A stretch of DNA of 64,000 nt from Cyprinodon diabolis (GCA_030533445.1 CM060070.1:22673501-22737500), one strand, 5' to 3'; shown: positions 15,001 to 30,200, counted from the stretch's first letter. The notes: generated from the sequence alone by a model not told the origin. Made by a program: numbers and translations.

Positions 15001-18000
15001 TCATTGGATCCATGTCACCACTCCATGTGTGAAAGGGTTTTTCAAAAGTCCTCCCCCACCTGTTCCTCCCCTCCCCCGCTGTCTTACTCATGCAGACGGC
15101 TGGCAGAAATAATGGCTTAAAGCTGCGAAACAAAAATATAGCTTCAGACCTGTCTATGATATAAAAGTTTCCCGGTCTACCTCTTTTTTTCTTTTCAATT
15201 CTTTTTCTTCCTTTTCATGCCATCCCTTTCTTTCAGTCTGGCTTATTGTGTGCAACTCGGGGAGTTGATTGCATGTGGAGGGGGTGATGTATTGATCACA
15301 GGCAGCCTTTTGATAACAGTGTGCACCAGAACACTCAGAAATTTCTGCTCAAGAGTGAATGACTGTAGTCTGAGTCCAGCTCACAAAGGTCCCTCGCATT
15401 CACAATTCATCCCCATTTTTCTTTCTGGCATTCTAAAAATAACACGTTGATGTTGAAACACACCATTTGCAAGGCTCCCCTGGATAAAAGCTTTTGTCAC
15501 TGCAAATGCATTTATTTTGTGTGTTTTGCTTTCATTTTAATAGTGGTACTTGTTTGAACTATTGACACGCTCTCAGGCACACCTCTTGTTTGTTTTTTTG
15601 TTTCTTCCTCAGACATTTCTTGACATTATTTATACATGGCTGGCTTGCAGTGCGAACACAGTTTGGTACATCTGCTGTGAGTGCTTGTACATGCTGTGTG
15701 GAGGACTTGTTTGCCCCAGAATAAATGATTTTGAAGTAAATTATTTGGAGGAGCCCCTTGCTGGACTATCTATCCTTTGTGTCTCTAAATCACACTATTG
15801 ATTTTTTTAAGGTACCAAATAAATGTGCTCAGAAACGTGGCTCATAGTATCCTTGTCTGAGTCTGATATGTGCACCCCCTCCCCCAAGATGTAATGCGTT
15901 AAAACACACAAGCTCCCTTTCTCCCTACCCTTTTCAGAGTTCTTTTTCTCTTTTCATCTGGACACATGAGAGAATTGAACAAAATATACCATGTTCCCCC
16001 AAGCCCTTATACCTTATACTATTTCACTATGTGCATGAAATGATGTGTGGTTGTTTTGTACAACAAGCGCATCTCTTATTTCTACTGCTGCTTCTCATTC
16101 CCCTTTGACATTGGAAGACTACGGCTCTGTGGCTATTGCTGTTTTTTTCTTCTTCAGAGATGGATTTTAATGTATTTTCATACCCTCATTGATATAGAAT
16201 GACACTAAATTTGGCGCCAGTCGGCCAGTCTGAGACTAGCAGAGTGATAGATTTTTATTGGATTAGTCTGTGGACATTGCAGAGTCGAAGGCTCTGCTTT
16301 TAATACTCGTAGACAAATTAACAGTTTTTTCTCCTCTGTCTGCCTTATCTTGAGGCATAAATCTTCATAAATTAACACTGCCATTATTCTGTTTTGACAG
16401 CTCAATCTCATCTTCCTGGTAATCACGATGTATAAAATGGTGAAGCACTCTACCACCCTGAAACCAGATTCGAGTCGACTGGAGAACATAAAGTAAGTGA
16501 AACATCATATAATACAGAACAAGATGTTTCTTTTGTGTATAAGTGATGTAAACATGGTTCCATGGAAGCTTTTCTTGTTCTTTAGGTTTAGGTTATGTTA
16601 AAAAGCACAGCTTTTTAACATTGAGTGGTACAACAAAATTCAAGCTCACAAGATGAGCTATTTGGTTCTTGAAAATGAGACTTTTTTAGCAGAACTCATA
16701 ATTACCATAATTTGTTGCCCAAGTTTATAGGTCTGGTCCACCTTAGAAGGTATTGGCAACCCCATAATGATTATAAGCTGTTAAGGTTAAATGGGGTCAT
16801 GAAAACATTGTGACTTTATCATTTAATAAAAAACTTTATTGATCTCGCAGTGGAGCAATTTACTCGTTACATCAGCTCAAATAGTCAAAGAGGAAGAAGA
16901 ATATATAATATCCATTACTGTAAAAATGTCCAAAGCTCTTATTGATTTTTTATTATAAAGATACTGAGTATTTATATTGTAAAAACACTGTTCACTACAA
17001 TACTATATTTGTTTCATTTTCTTATTTTTTTTTTTTTTTTTTTTTATACACTTTTCTAAGGTCCACATTGTGTGAACGCTTCTTCTATAACCTTTTGCTG
17101 CTGTAACACCACAATTTCCCCTTGGTGGGACAACAAATCGATTTCTCCTCTATTCTATTCTAATTGCTGCTACGCCCTGTTGATTCTCTAGAACAAACTC
17201 ATCTGGTCAATAGACTGATAAGCAGAACCTGATACAGATAATAACATTTTAGGAATGGTGCACAAAAACTGTTTTGCATTTTGAATTACTGAATGCATTT
17301 GACTAGACAACAAGAGGATCACAACAGACCATTCAGTCAAACAGAGGGGGCCTCCTTTACACCTATCAAGGCCTGTTGCTCAATTTTGCAGAGCTGTAGG
17401 TCAAAGCCTTTTCTTTCAGTCATGGTCTTGGGTCTCACTGGGTCAAATTGAGTGGAGAAGTGGAGGTCAGGGTCAGGGCGAAAAATTCACACCTAAATTT
17501 GGCATAACTCCATCCCCATAGGATTCAAATTTTAGATAACTGGACCAAGGATAAAACAATATAAGCTGAAAGAACCTACCTTGATATCCATAGCTCATCA
17601 CGTCTTTGATTTATTTCACCAGCCTCCAGACAGCAACTAAATTACAATTCACACAGCTAACTTTTATTTTGGTGGTAAATACTGTGGCCATATACCATCG
17701 GTAAATCTTGTGAGAACTGCACCTCTTTCAAATCTGATTTTACATCTTTTAGACACTTTGAGGAGCAACACTACATTGCTGTTCTCAGGATGTTTTTCTA
17801 AACAGGAAACTAATTGGTGAAGCCTTATCAGCTGTGTGTGTAAATAACTGCTCGATGAAAAAATTATAATGGTGTAAAGAGAGCTAAAGCAGCTTACAGA
17901 TAAATCACTGAGCCTATTTTTATAAAGTGATTTATTTTTAATGGTAGAAGTTTGCTTTAGTCCTCAGAGACCGAGTCTTAGATTTAATCTCAGGGATTAA

Positions 18001-21000
18001 TCTGAACTTAATAGGATTTACATTAAATAAAAACAGTGCTTTCTACTGCAGGTAAGATATAAGATGCTTTCAGCAGAACCTGGGTTAAGACATTGAGCTA
18101 TCTATTTGACCAGAATGTACATTTAACTGCCCCTGACAAAACAAATTCTTTTGTATTGTCTGTACATAAGGTCTGAGCTCTTCTTATGCTGTTTTGTTGG
18201 ACTTCTCAAAACAAAATCACTGGCCACAGAATTGCTCAACATGAGGTGTATAGTTTTTAGGAGTAACTAGCTCCTGAAAGAGTTTCGTACAGTGAAAATA
18301 CTGGAACCTGCCGGCTTTTTGTTCTTCTCTAAAAGATCACAGCTTAACACCTGAAGAGAGAAAAATAAATCATTGCAAAACCACCACCCTTACCTACTTT
18401 ACCCATTCATGATTCAGACATGTTTCACACATTTCACCTCAATGCTTTGCTCTCGAAAGGAAAAGCATTTTTCCTTTCACCTGCTTTTGTAAATGGCAAT
18501 TTTTAAAAAGAATACCATTTATGCTGCATGACCAAGGATAGTTTTTATTTTAAGTCGTTAGTTCTTTTGGTTGAGGTAAAATACCAGTTTACACAGTCAT
18601 ACTCTTACAATAAGTGTTCAAAGCTGCAACCACTTTTGGTGAACGATTTTCAGCTATTTATAGTCAGTGTTTGTTTTTTCCTTCTTTTATTTTTAGCTTG
18701 TTTTTTCCCCCTAGAATTACAGCTCTGTGATAAAACCGCAGTCAGGGAGAACAGTCATAAAGGACCTTTATACAAATCTTGGTTTATTTCTGATAGATGA
18801 CTGGTATACAGCAAACAACACAACATCCCATTTTGTACTCACTGGTTATTTCGAGATTGGTGTGAATGTTCTTCCTGAATGCTTAAAATGTTTCATTAAA
18901 TTTTTTTTTTTATGCTGTTTATACGTATTACTGTTTTTTGCTTGTAATTTTCTGTGTGTCAGAGTTTGCTCTCTGAGCACCTTGACCCAGTGCCTATTGC
19001 ATGTAGCATGCCACCCAAAGTTAACGCAGGCCCTTTGCTTTCTTTTCTCCTCTCATCTTCCACCTCTGTCTTCACTCTGCGACCCACACCAGAAATTATC
19101 GCGTTTGTGACGGCTACTATAATACAGATTTGCCTGGGTAAGCTTTACCTCGTACCTCAAATAATGTTATCCACACACCCACCACCTACCCATCGGCAAG
19201 ATAGATTTCAATTCAAACGGCAGACAATGTGTTCTGACCAGTTTCCTTTCTTTATGATGGAATATTTTGTAATTTAATCAAAACATGCAAATCTTGGCTC
19301 TTGTTAGACCTAAATTTGATTGCCTCTCGTGATTTCCCTTGGATCAAAAAGTTGAAAATATCACACTCAAGTGCCAACTAACCCGCGCTGTTCTGTGCTC
19401 TGATCTAATTGTGTTTCCCTCTTCCCGCTATCATGCTCTCTAGCTATGAAGATAATAAACACTTTATCAAGTAAGACTATGTTGCCTAGAACTCTTCTCT
19501 TGGCTCTCCAATCAATCCTTCTTGTTTATTCTTTCCACCTCTCTCTCTCTTTCTCTTTCTTTTAATTTTGTATTTCCAGCTCATTCTCTCCCAAACTGTA
19601 GCATTAAACCTCTCATCCATCCATCAATGTGACCGGTCACTTTTATTGTTTTCATCAGTCCGGTGTTGTGGTTGTCGTGTTTGACCACTGAACTGTGACA
19701 GCTGCTGCTGTCTGTAGATTTCATTTGACCTTTGCACATAAAAATAAAACGTAAAAATCCCTTGATCCCACATCTGCCTCATTCCTCCAGTTTTAAGAAA
19801 TTCACAAGGCCGATTCATATTTAGTGTTCTTTTAGCCCTTTGCTTCTGTTGAATTTATTTACAAATGTGATTTGCTCTGGTCTCTAAATATGCTGTTTTA
19901 TAGGTTCTAATGCTTAGAAAATGTTATTTACAGAAATACAGATCAAGGTTTTCTTTCCATCATGTATGTCATGAAAGCAGGAACTACTGATGAATTTAAG
20001 CAGAGGTCTGCAAAGGAGGGGAGTTTGTGTTAGACATCAGATTGGTATGCGTACGTGTTTTTGCTATTTTGTTTTTTACTGTCTCTTGGTTTACAGCCTT
20101 TCCTCCAAGATCAAAATGAGTAAATAAAAACTGTCTGTTATAAATGATTCAGTAAACATCCATTATGTTCATCCTCTACTCTGCTTTTACTTCTGTCTTT
20201 GTTTTGCAGGTCTTGGGTCATGGGAGCTTTTGCCCTGCTGTGCCTGCTGGGTCTCACTTGGTCCTTCGGCCTCTTCTTCATCAGTGAGGCCTCCATTGTT
20301 ATGGCATACCTATTCACGATATTCAACACTTTCCAAGGAATGTTCATCTTCATTTTCCACTGCCTTCTTCAGAAAAAAGTGAGTGCATTTTTCACATTAT
20401 ACTCTAAAGTCAGAGCTGTGTCCTTCAAGGTGAAAGACATCTGAGTTTGAGCTTTCCAGCATTTTTGAAATTGCACCACATGCTGATATAAAGACCAAAC
20501 ACTGCTCACCTTGATATCTCAGGCTAAGTCATATTGAAAGTCAACAGTCTGTGTAAACACCTTCTCTTTGCTTATGCAGGTCCGCAAAGAGTACAGCAAG
20601 TGCTTCCGCCACACATACTGCTGCAGAGGGCTGCCCACTGAGAGCTCGCACGGTTCCACAAAGACTTCCACAACACGGACTAGTGCACGCTACTCTTCTG
20701 GTACACAGGTAGACCAGCAGCTTTACACAGTAAGGCTCCAATCATGCACATAATGTTCTCTGTGCTGATTTATTTTCATTTTTTTTTTGCATATTATAGT
20801 TTAGAGTAATATCGAAATTGGATTCAATGTATTTCATCACCAAAAGCCCTATTATGTTAAAAGTGATTATGTGTTTAGATGGTTTTAACATTTGATGTTA
20901 TATATTCAAAAAGAATATTGAGTACTGTGCAATATTGCTAAAAAATGTATCATAAGCCTTTCATATCAGTTATTTCGTATCATTGTTTTGTTTACTTATT

Positions 21001-21176
21001 TGAAATAAGGACAAGGGGATAAAAAGTCTGAGTTTAACTTGAATTGTAACCCTGTTTAAACTTAACCTTTAACCTAATGCCAACCAAAGAGTTTAGGATA
21101 CTAAAATCTTTTTTCTGCCTAACTCACCCATAATACTATGTGCATCAGAGTTCAGTATTATTACTGACATTTTTAT

Positions 21177-21273
<97 letters not shown>

Positions 21274-24159
21274 TTTTTAATTATTATTATTATTATTTTT
21301 TTTTTATAAATCGTGTAACTATCATGATTTAGATATTAATTTAATGCTCAGCCTTACTTGTTTTTACATTATTTACTGTTGTGACTGCACGATAGATGTC
21401 TCATACTTGATTGTAAAGGATTAGACTATGTTGACCGTGTACTAAAGCAGAGGGGTCATCAACCAGTTAGCAATTTCTCTGGAATAAATGAACAGTCTTT
21501 TAGTTATTTTTTGATTAGTTCCATCTCCCTTTTAAGGCGCGGGGATCAATATGTAAGGGGTAAAATATTGTGTGAAGTTTCTTTGAGAAAACTGGTTTAC
21601 GATGAGATGGGGAACTACCAAGTCAGAATGTTAAATAATGATAAATGAGGCTCAGAATTTATTCCTGGAGATGATAGAGCTATGTTATATAGAGATGGAA
21701 GCCTTAGTTGTTATCTTGAACAATCAAGCCTTCATGGTCTAGTAGCCACATAGATGTGCTTTTTATTTAAAGACACCTTCCTGGTATTATAACATTTTTG
21801 GTTGTACACAATTAGCACTTTATGGCAGAGATACTTAACATTTCCTTACCTTATTAACAGAAACACTGTAGATAAGTAGGTGAACAAACAACTTCTATGG
21901 TGTTATCTCATTTATTAACATAAATAGGACAAGGTGGGTGTTCAAAAAGCAGAAAAAAACCCTTCTATTCTGCACAAAATTAATTCCTTTAATTGATCAT
22001 TTGATAAGCAAATGCGTTCTGAGCAAAAGTGAGCTAATCCATGTACTGCAGGATGATACACAAAAATATTGTCATATATACTTTAAGAAAGCTATTGAGA
22101 GCAAAGTGAAAATCATTTTTTATATGTTTTTATTACTGTTTGTAAAAAAAAAAATAAGTTGAATCCATTTTGTGCAGTTTGAAACATAAAATCTGAGATT
22201 ATGGAGGGGAAAAGAATATTTTTTTTCATTTTTATCTACATTCTATGAGGAAACTAAGTTCATTAGTTGAGCTTCAGAGTTGCATTAATAATCCTTACAT
22301 TATTCCATATTTACCAGTCTGGATTTATGCTGCATGATAATTCTCATGTTAAATCTGTAGCACTTTTTTTTTTTTAGCTTTTATCTTAATTTCTTTCTGA
22401 CTTAATGTGAATGGGAAACATTACAGCACTTTTTATAAACACAGTACAGGTATATTTTACTGCAGGGAAGACTGATGCTGCAAAAAATGTGTGGTTTTGC
22501 ACTAATTCCCTTTAAATAGCTAGTAGCTTTCACCTAGAGGAAGTGTTCCAGAAACACAGTGATGTCACGCTCAATTTCCAGCCAAACGACTGAAGGACGA
22601 GCTTCAATTAAAGGTTTTCAAAAATTATGTTTATTATACTGTATAGTGCCAGTTCACAACACGTTTCATCTACAGGTGCTTTACGGAGACAATTCAATCA
22701 GAACATACTTTGCAGTCAGATTGGTAAAAAATCCATCTAAATGGTCAGATAGGACAGGGCTGAAAGGAACTACTGTTATTTATTCACAATTAATGTCATA
22801 TGCCAGCACAAGGTCCAAAGTGTGAAAATGAGAATTCATGGGACTGAACATTTTGAACAAACCAATTGTGTGTAAGATAGCTTTAAAGGTTGCATTTAAG
22901 CTATAACCTTCAATGATGGCATAAATGTTAAAATTCCCCAGTATAAAGACCCTGTCACTATGGAAATTTAGGACCTCATTGATATCACAAAGCTACAAAC
23001 GGAAGGGATTGTGTTGCTTTACTATTTGGATGGGGCAAACAATGGGTAAAGTGTTTTAAAATGTTAGTAAGGGCTTAGATTTAGATGCTCTTAATTAGTA
23101 ACAATAATTTAGTAACAAGAATTGACAGATTATTAGCTTGATCTGTAATAAGCCGTGACTGACTGCTCAGGAACTCAAAAATCCCATTGATCTTTTTACT
23201 GTACAGTCTGTGAAGTAAAAATGTGTTACCTGGTCTTAACTTTTAGCCTTGGTTGTTTTACTTAACGTAAAGTCATCAATTTTACAATGAGGTAATAACA
23301 ACCAAGTCAGAGAAGGCTCTGATATTTATTCTATATTGTTAATTGATTGCTTATTACATATTACATGTTTTTTAAGTTTTAAGGGGTTTAATACCACCTT
23401 GCTTTTACGCCATCTTACTCCCGCTAGTTCTATTACACCTACTACAATTTTATATGCTCTGGCTCAGCCTCAAATTATGGATAATAGTTATTTTGATGGG
23501 AGCTCGCTTCCAGGGGAACGGCCCACCCTTGTCAGAGAAGCTCCAAGTGTTGATTTTAGAAAAACCTCCTTAAGGCCCTTTCCATTTTAGTAATTTTTAA
23601 TTGTTACTGAGCACAACTTTTTTACATGTATTGTATTATTATTATTATATTCTATCTTATACAATTTCAGTACTATGTCATTGGACTTCAATGCTTCTAA
23701 ATTACGAGAGTTTCAAACTGTATTCTTTGTAAAGTATTTGTCTCCATAAATAATAGGCTTTGATTTTAATATATTTAGAGGCCTTGACAAATTAATTGAT
23801 TTAGTTTAGTTGTGCATTTGGTTCATTCATGCTACAAATAAGTGATGAGGGCAAGAGTGGATAAAATGAGGAATAATTAGCCAACAGTGATGTAACTCTA
23901 TTTTATTCAGCATTTAAGCCCCATCTTTGTGTTAGATTAAGACACATATGGATATATAAGTGTTCTTTTAGAAGGGTCAGAGTTTAAAATCTCTGCAGTG
24001 CACCTGCAATAAAGGCAACTTAACTATAATAGTAAAATGTTGCTTTGACAAAATCTAAGGTCCTTAGAAAGAGACAAACAGAAAATCATTTTATGTTGTT
24101 CTTAATAATAAAAAAAAAATGTTGGAGCTGTAAATTTAGAGTCATATTTCTATATGACT

Positions 24160-24254
<95 letters not shown>

Positions 24255-27200
24255 TCACCGGCCACTTTATTAGGTACCCCATGCTAGTAACGGGTTGGAC
24301 CCCCTTTTGCCTTCAGAACTGCCTCAATTCTTCGTGGCATAGATTCAACAAGGTGCTGGAAGCATTCCTCAGGGAGTTTGGTCCATATTGAAATGATGGC
24401 ATCACACAGTTGCCGCAGATTTGTCGGCTGCACATCCATGATGCGAATCTCCCGTTCCACCACATCCCAAAGATGCTCTATTGGATTGAGATCTGGTGAC
24501 TGTGGAGGCCATTTGAGTACAGTGAACTCATTGTCCTGTTCAAGAAACCAGTCTGAGATGATTTAAGCTTAATGACATGGCGCATTATCCTGCTGAAAGT
24601 AGCCATCAGAAGTTGGGTACATTGTGGTCATAAAGGGATGGACATGGTCAGCAACAATACTCAGGTAGGCTGTGGCGTTGCAACAATGCTCAATTGGTAC
24701 CAAGGGGCCCAAAGAGTGCCAAGAAAATATTCCCCACACCATGACACCACCACCACCAGCCTGAACCGTTGATACAAGGCCGGATGGATCCATGCTTTCA
24801 TGTTGTAGACGCCAAATTCTGCCCCTACCATCCGAATGTCGCAGCAGAAATCGAGACTCATCAGACCAGAAATGTTTTTCCAATCTTCTATTGTCCAATT
24901 TCGATGAGCTTGTGCAAATTGTAGCCTCAGTTTCCTGTTCTTAGCTGAAAGGAGTGGCACCCGGTGTGGTCTTCTGCTGCTGTAGCCCATCTGCCTCAAA
25001 GTTCCACGTACTGTGCGTTCAGAGATGCTCTTCTGCCCACCTTGGTTGTAACAGGTGGTTATTTGAGTCACTGTTGCCCTTCTATCAGCTCGAACCAGTC
25101 TGGCCATTCTCCTCTGACCTCTGGCATCAACAAGGCATTTCCGCCCACAGAACTGCCGCTCACTGGATGTTTTTTCTTTTTCGGACCATTCTCTGTAAAC
25201 CCTAGAGATGGTTGTGCGTGAAAATCCCAGTAGATCAGCAGTTTCTGAAATACTCAGACCAGCCCTTCTGGCACCAACAATCATGCCACGTTCAAAGTCA
25301 CTCAAATCACCTTTCTTCCCCATACTGATGCTCGGTTTGAACTGCAGGAGATTGTCTTGACCATGTCTACATGCCTAAATGCACTGAGTTGCCGCCATGT
25401 GATTGGCTGCTTAGAAATTAAGTGTTAACGAGCAGTTGGACAGGTGTACCTAATAAAGTGGCCGGTGAGTGTATATATGTATTTATATATGTATGTATGT
25501 ATGTATATATATATATATATTTTATTATTGTTTTACTATTTTTCAAGGCTGCACTTTTAGAAAGATGAAATCGTCCAGAGAGCTGTTCCAAACGAAATTT
25601 CTTTTTGTTTTACATGTGTGTAAACAAAATGACATATAAATAACATCTGTCTAAGTCTAATGAGAAACTGGAATTAGATATTGTAATCATCAGCGGGTCA
25701 AAGATTTGCAAAAGTTGTCAAACTGAAAAGGACAAAATTCTGTGCATCTCTAAACAAATATTTAAAATGTAACATTGGTAATGCCTTCACCTTTTTTTGT
25801 GTAGGTAGGTAAGTGATGCAGACTGTAATGATATAAATATACCATAAAAAAGTGGTTCTGAAAGGTGAGGTTTTATGTCCTAATTACTATCTCTTGTTGA
25901 CCTGACAGAGTCGAATCAGGAGAATGTGGAATGACACCGTAAGAAAGCAATCTGAGTCCTCCTTTATCTCAGGTGACATCAACAGCACCTCCACCCTTAA
26001 CCAAGGTCAGTTCACACCTCATCTCTTTTCACATCTATGCACAAATTGTATCAATCAGCTAATATTATCAACTTCAAGTTCCAGGGATAACAACATTTTA
26101 CAAGGTTTAGGTAGTAAATGACTTGGTCCTGAAATGGGGTCATAAAAAGGGAAGGCCTAAAAGTTTTCTTCTTCTTTTAGCTCATGGGTACCAAAAATGT
26201 GTCCTCAAATACTGCAGCTTCACTCATACCTCTAGCCTCATTTGCAAATTTAGACTTGGATGTTTTCTTTATGCAAGTGCTTGTAGTTATAGTTCATACC
26301 CTGGGGACAAATAGGCAAAAACTAAAATGGTTGTAAAAAGTTTATTTTCACAGGATCTGAACATGAAGAAAAAGAGCATTTGTTGCCCAGCATAGAAGGT
26401 GACCCCTGTTACTTTATAAAAAGATTTATGGGGAAGGGAGGAAAAAAAACTGTCATTTATTATTTAGCTTGAACACCAATATGATGATGAGAAGATGTTG
26501 TTCAACTCTGCCTGACCCAGAGTGCTTAGTGTGATGTTAGGCTTCTGCTGACTCTGAAATGGCTTTCCAAGCATGCAAGGGAAAATAGGTTTTACACTGA
26601 GGTAGTTTAACTTTCCCTCCTCTGACTTCTGTCAAAGCTGTTCTTTGCCTTTTCCTTTTATCTTTTTGATGTAACTTCCTTAAAGACAAAATGTCTTTTT
26701 GAACCTTTTTAGGGACATGTGGACTTGCTACATTAGTAACAATGTAGAGGTATGGCTATTTTTTCTGCTCCTCTGAACGACCGTTTCCTGGAGATGTTAA
26801 TGCAAAGGTTGGATATTGATCACTTCGGGGCATTGGGTAACCCTGGAGAATTAGTGCACTGAAGGAGGATTTTATCTCCTATAAGCACTTCCATGTCATT
26901 AAAAACATCCCTTGAGACATCTCAACATGACAGATGGCATTTAACATAGGTGATAAATGGCAGTGGAAATACCTTTAAACACACTACAAGCTTGAGAGAA
27001 AAATTAGGAAGATTAGGCCTTGTGAGATAATTGCACAATTTTAGCCTCAAGTAATTTTTGTTATAAATAAGAAACAAGCCTTATTGTCCCGTCTCTCATA
27101 AAGTATTCTATAAACAGTAAAACTTTTGCATACTCTCAAGAATCCAAGGTGCTGTTTTTGAAAGATTATGCTTGCACAACATAAAAAATAAGTAATGAAA

Positions 27201-30200
27201 AACATGCCAGAATGTTTTAATGAACAAAGTTGTTTGAACACGGGTTTTTAAATAATGAGTTAGGAAGGACATGCTTTACACTTAACAGGGTTGGTGGGTT
27301 TGCACCAGCAGAAAAAGCAGAAATGTTGTGCTTTTTTATTCATCTGTAAAATAGTTAGACCATGCAGTTAAAGAATTAGGCTTACGTTACCTAAAAGACA
27401 AAGCCAGATTTTTTGCTTTTTCTGTTCTCCATTAAACTTTCAGGCAACTGCCAAACTTACCTGCTCCTACTCTGTTTTGCCACTCCAGGAATGACTGGGA
27501 ATTATCTACTAACAAACCCTCTCCTGCGACCACAAGGCACTAACAACCCTTATAACACCTTACTGGCTGAGACAGTCGTGTGTAACAGCCCCACAGCTCC
27601 AGTGTTTAACTCACCAGGTGTGCTTATCTAATTCTTTCACCTGCATTCTGCCTTTTTTCGTCTCTCTTCACCATCTTTCTCTGTCTCTCCTCCCTTCATC
27701 ATTGATCTCTTAAAGTGTTCAGAAGTCTAAAAAAAAAAAAAAAAAAAAACGCAAGATGTTCTGCAGTATCATCTTTCGGTCTCCCAAAGACTTGATTTAG
27801 TGCTTCCAATGTGTTTGTGTGTAAAAAAATAATACACACACTCACATTTTGCAGTGTACAACAGAGATCTCTGTGGTTTACCTAGATCCAGTCTCTGTGT
27901 TCTCATATTTCTCTTAACAGGACATAATGATTAAGATGGTAAAGAGATACTGCATGTTCTGCCTCGAGATAATGTAAACAGTGGTGTAGACCTGAAGCTG
28001 TAGTATAAACTGCAGGATCATTAAGATTTATCTCTATGGCCATAAAATGCAATTTATTTCAAGCTGTGTTACTTCTGAAACATGTTACATTTCAAGAATT
28101 TACAGCCCTGCACATTTATTGGCATCCCTGTTAAAAATGGGGGGGGGCAACTTAAATTAAATTATTTATTGAGGTTGTATTATCTCAGTCATAGAGATAT
28201 ATATTAGCACTTACTATCCTTTACTCTTTGTGAGGACCAAACCAATGTGGCTTCTCATCCAGCCTTGTTTGTCATGTTCTATTTTATACATATATATTTT
28301 AATTATCCATCTCCCAACTTAGAAAGGAATGTATTTCAATTTAAAATATTTAATTTTTAAGTTAAACTTGTATCATTTAGGTTTTGTAGCCCTTTCCTGG
28401 CTACAAAAACTGCCAAAATTAATGTGTTCTCTTTTCCTTCCCATTATTGAGAGCAGCAAAGAGAATAAGATTTTTAAGCACATGAGACATTATCCGTGAG
28501 CACACATTTAAAATATGACTTCCATAGACAACATACAATCAAATATGCTAAGACAGCATCTATTTCTCTGCCATGCCACTTGTGATATGCTCTTTGAAAC
28601 TCAACAATATGTGTACAGACTCAACAGTATGTGCTTGAAAAGGCAGCACCTTTAAAGCAATCTTTTAGAATGGCTGGAACTCAATTGACTGTAGAACAAG
28701 GTTCAACTGCTGTTTAGTTAATTTTTAAATATAAATTTACCACTGTGGCTTTTCTATGTTAATTTACATTAATTTCTTTTAATCACAGTCTTACTGCACA
28801 ATTTCCAAGAATTTGCCATGAAGTCAGATAATGTTCACCCAGTGGGAACATAGCCTGAGTCTACTTATCGCACCCGGTGCTTTAATTCTATTTGAGCTCA
28901 AAAAGGAATATCAAACAGAAATCCTGGCTGACGCACTGTATATATACCGTAACCCAATTTTGTTATGATCAAATGCTTTTTTTTGTATTGGCATATCACG
29001 TGACTAAGCACCTTAAAAATCGTGTTTTTGTTTAATATTGTTTTTTTCTTTCAATAGAATAACAGTTAGGATACATTTTTTTATACATTCTTCGGTTTAA
29101 GACATTGCAATTCAGATGTAAATATATTGATTCCAAAAAAGTTAAAAAACAAACCACTGGACTTTGTTTCCAAGTTTGAAGAAGTTTCACTTCCTATCCA
29201 GGAAGCCTTTTAAATTCAAGTGTCAGGAATAGCGTTGAGTTGCAGTAGTGCAACAAAGCTTTTTTTTTTTTTTTTTTTGCTTAGACAACATGCAAACTGA
29301 AACAGACGAACGGGTCCACCCCTTTGGAATGGGGGTTATTTGGATTCTCTTTTATTAAGGGGGTCATTACGGGAAATTGTTTGCCTTACTGGATAGGCGG
29401 GGTCTTATGCTCCCCTGTAAAGGAGTCAGGGTTACGATGATAGCGGGAAGGGATTTACTCAATGGTTTAATCTAAACCTCATTGGTTTAGATATGTGGAC
29501 GAAACATTCATCAAAATCTAGCTGGAAGAAGTAGAAGCTTTCACAAGACACATAACTCAATTGACCACAACATCAAATTCACCAGAGGATGCCAACGACA
29601 ACAAGCTACCCTTTCTGGACTGTTTGGTGATCATGGATGATATGGAAACTTCAACATTGAAGTGTATAGGAAATCTACTCACACAAAACAATATCTTCTT
29701 TTTGACTCTTATCACCCACTGGAAGTGATCAGAACCTTACAACACTGGGCTGAGCATATCCCTACTGAAACAGAAAGGAAGCACAAAGAACAGAAACACA
29801 TCAAAGAAACCTGTGGATACCCTAACTGGGCATTTGTTCTGTATTTCGGCAAGGAAATACAGAAGATGCGCAGCAGAACATAACGGTGAGGAGATTAAAT
29901 GCAAAAACATCTCCATCCCATATGTTGCTGGAGTCTCTGAAAAATTAAAGAGGATTTTTTTCTATATGATAAGTCCTTTTTTCTTAAAATAAGTGCATTT
30001 ATCCTTGAATTGAGGAGATAAAAGACATCTTGCCAATGGAACAAGACAATTTAGATTTAAAATAAGAAAACACAATTGCATTGTCTAATTTCAATTGAGT
30101 ATTATATAATTATCTTATTTTAAGAGTAAAAATACTGATTCCATTGGCAAACTATCTCATTTACCTACTCAAATCAAGGGTAAATACACTTAATTTATGA

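Larger units (their letters stand above)
16493..20209 (+). other. Intron, 3.7 kb, containing a microexon
   Basis: Donor gtaagt, acceptor gttttgcag. Interrupted by the 27-nt cassette microexon at 19444-19470 and by the repeat at 16840-17165. Between 17170 and 19380 nothing coding was recognised. Confidence 0.7.
20709..25908 (+). other. Intron, 5.2 kb, repeat-rich
   Basis: Donor gtagac, acceptor cctgacag. Holds two long TA repeats, a LINE endonuclease remnant on the minus strand and a Tc1-like element. The stretch 21300-22640 has no recognised feature. Confidence 0.7.

Noticed and set aside
14811..15133. Overlapping open frames on both strands in a GC-richer intronic patch
   Set aside because: Open frames on both strands follow from base composition; no family resemblance.
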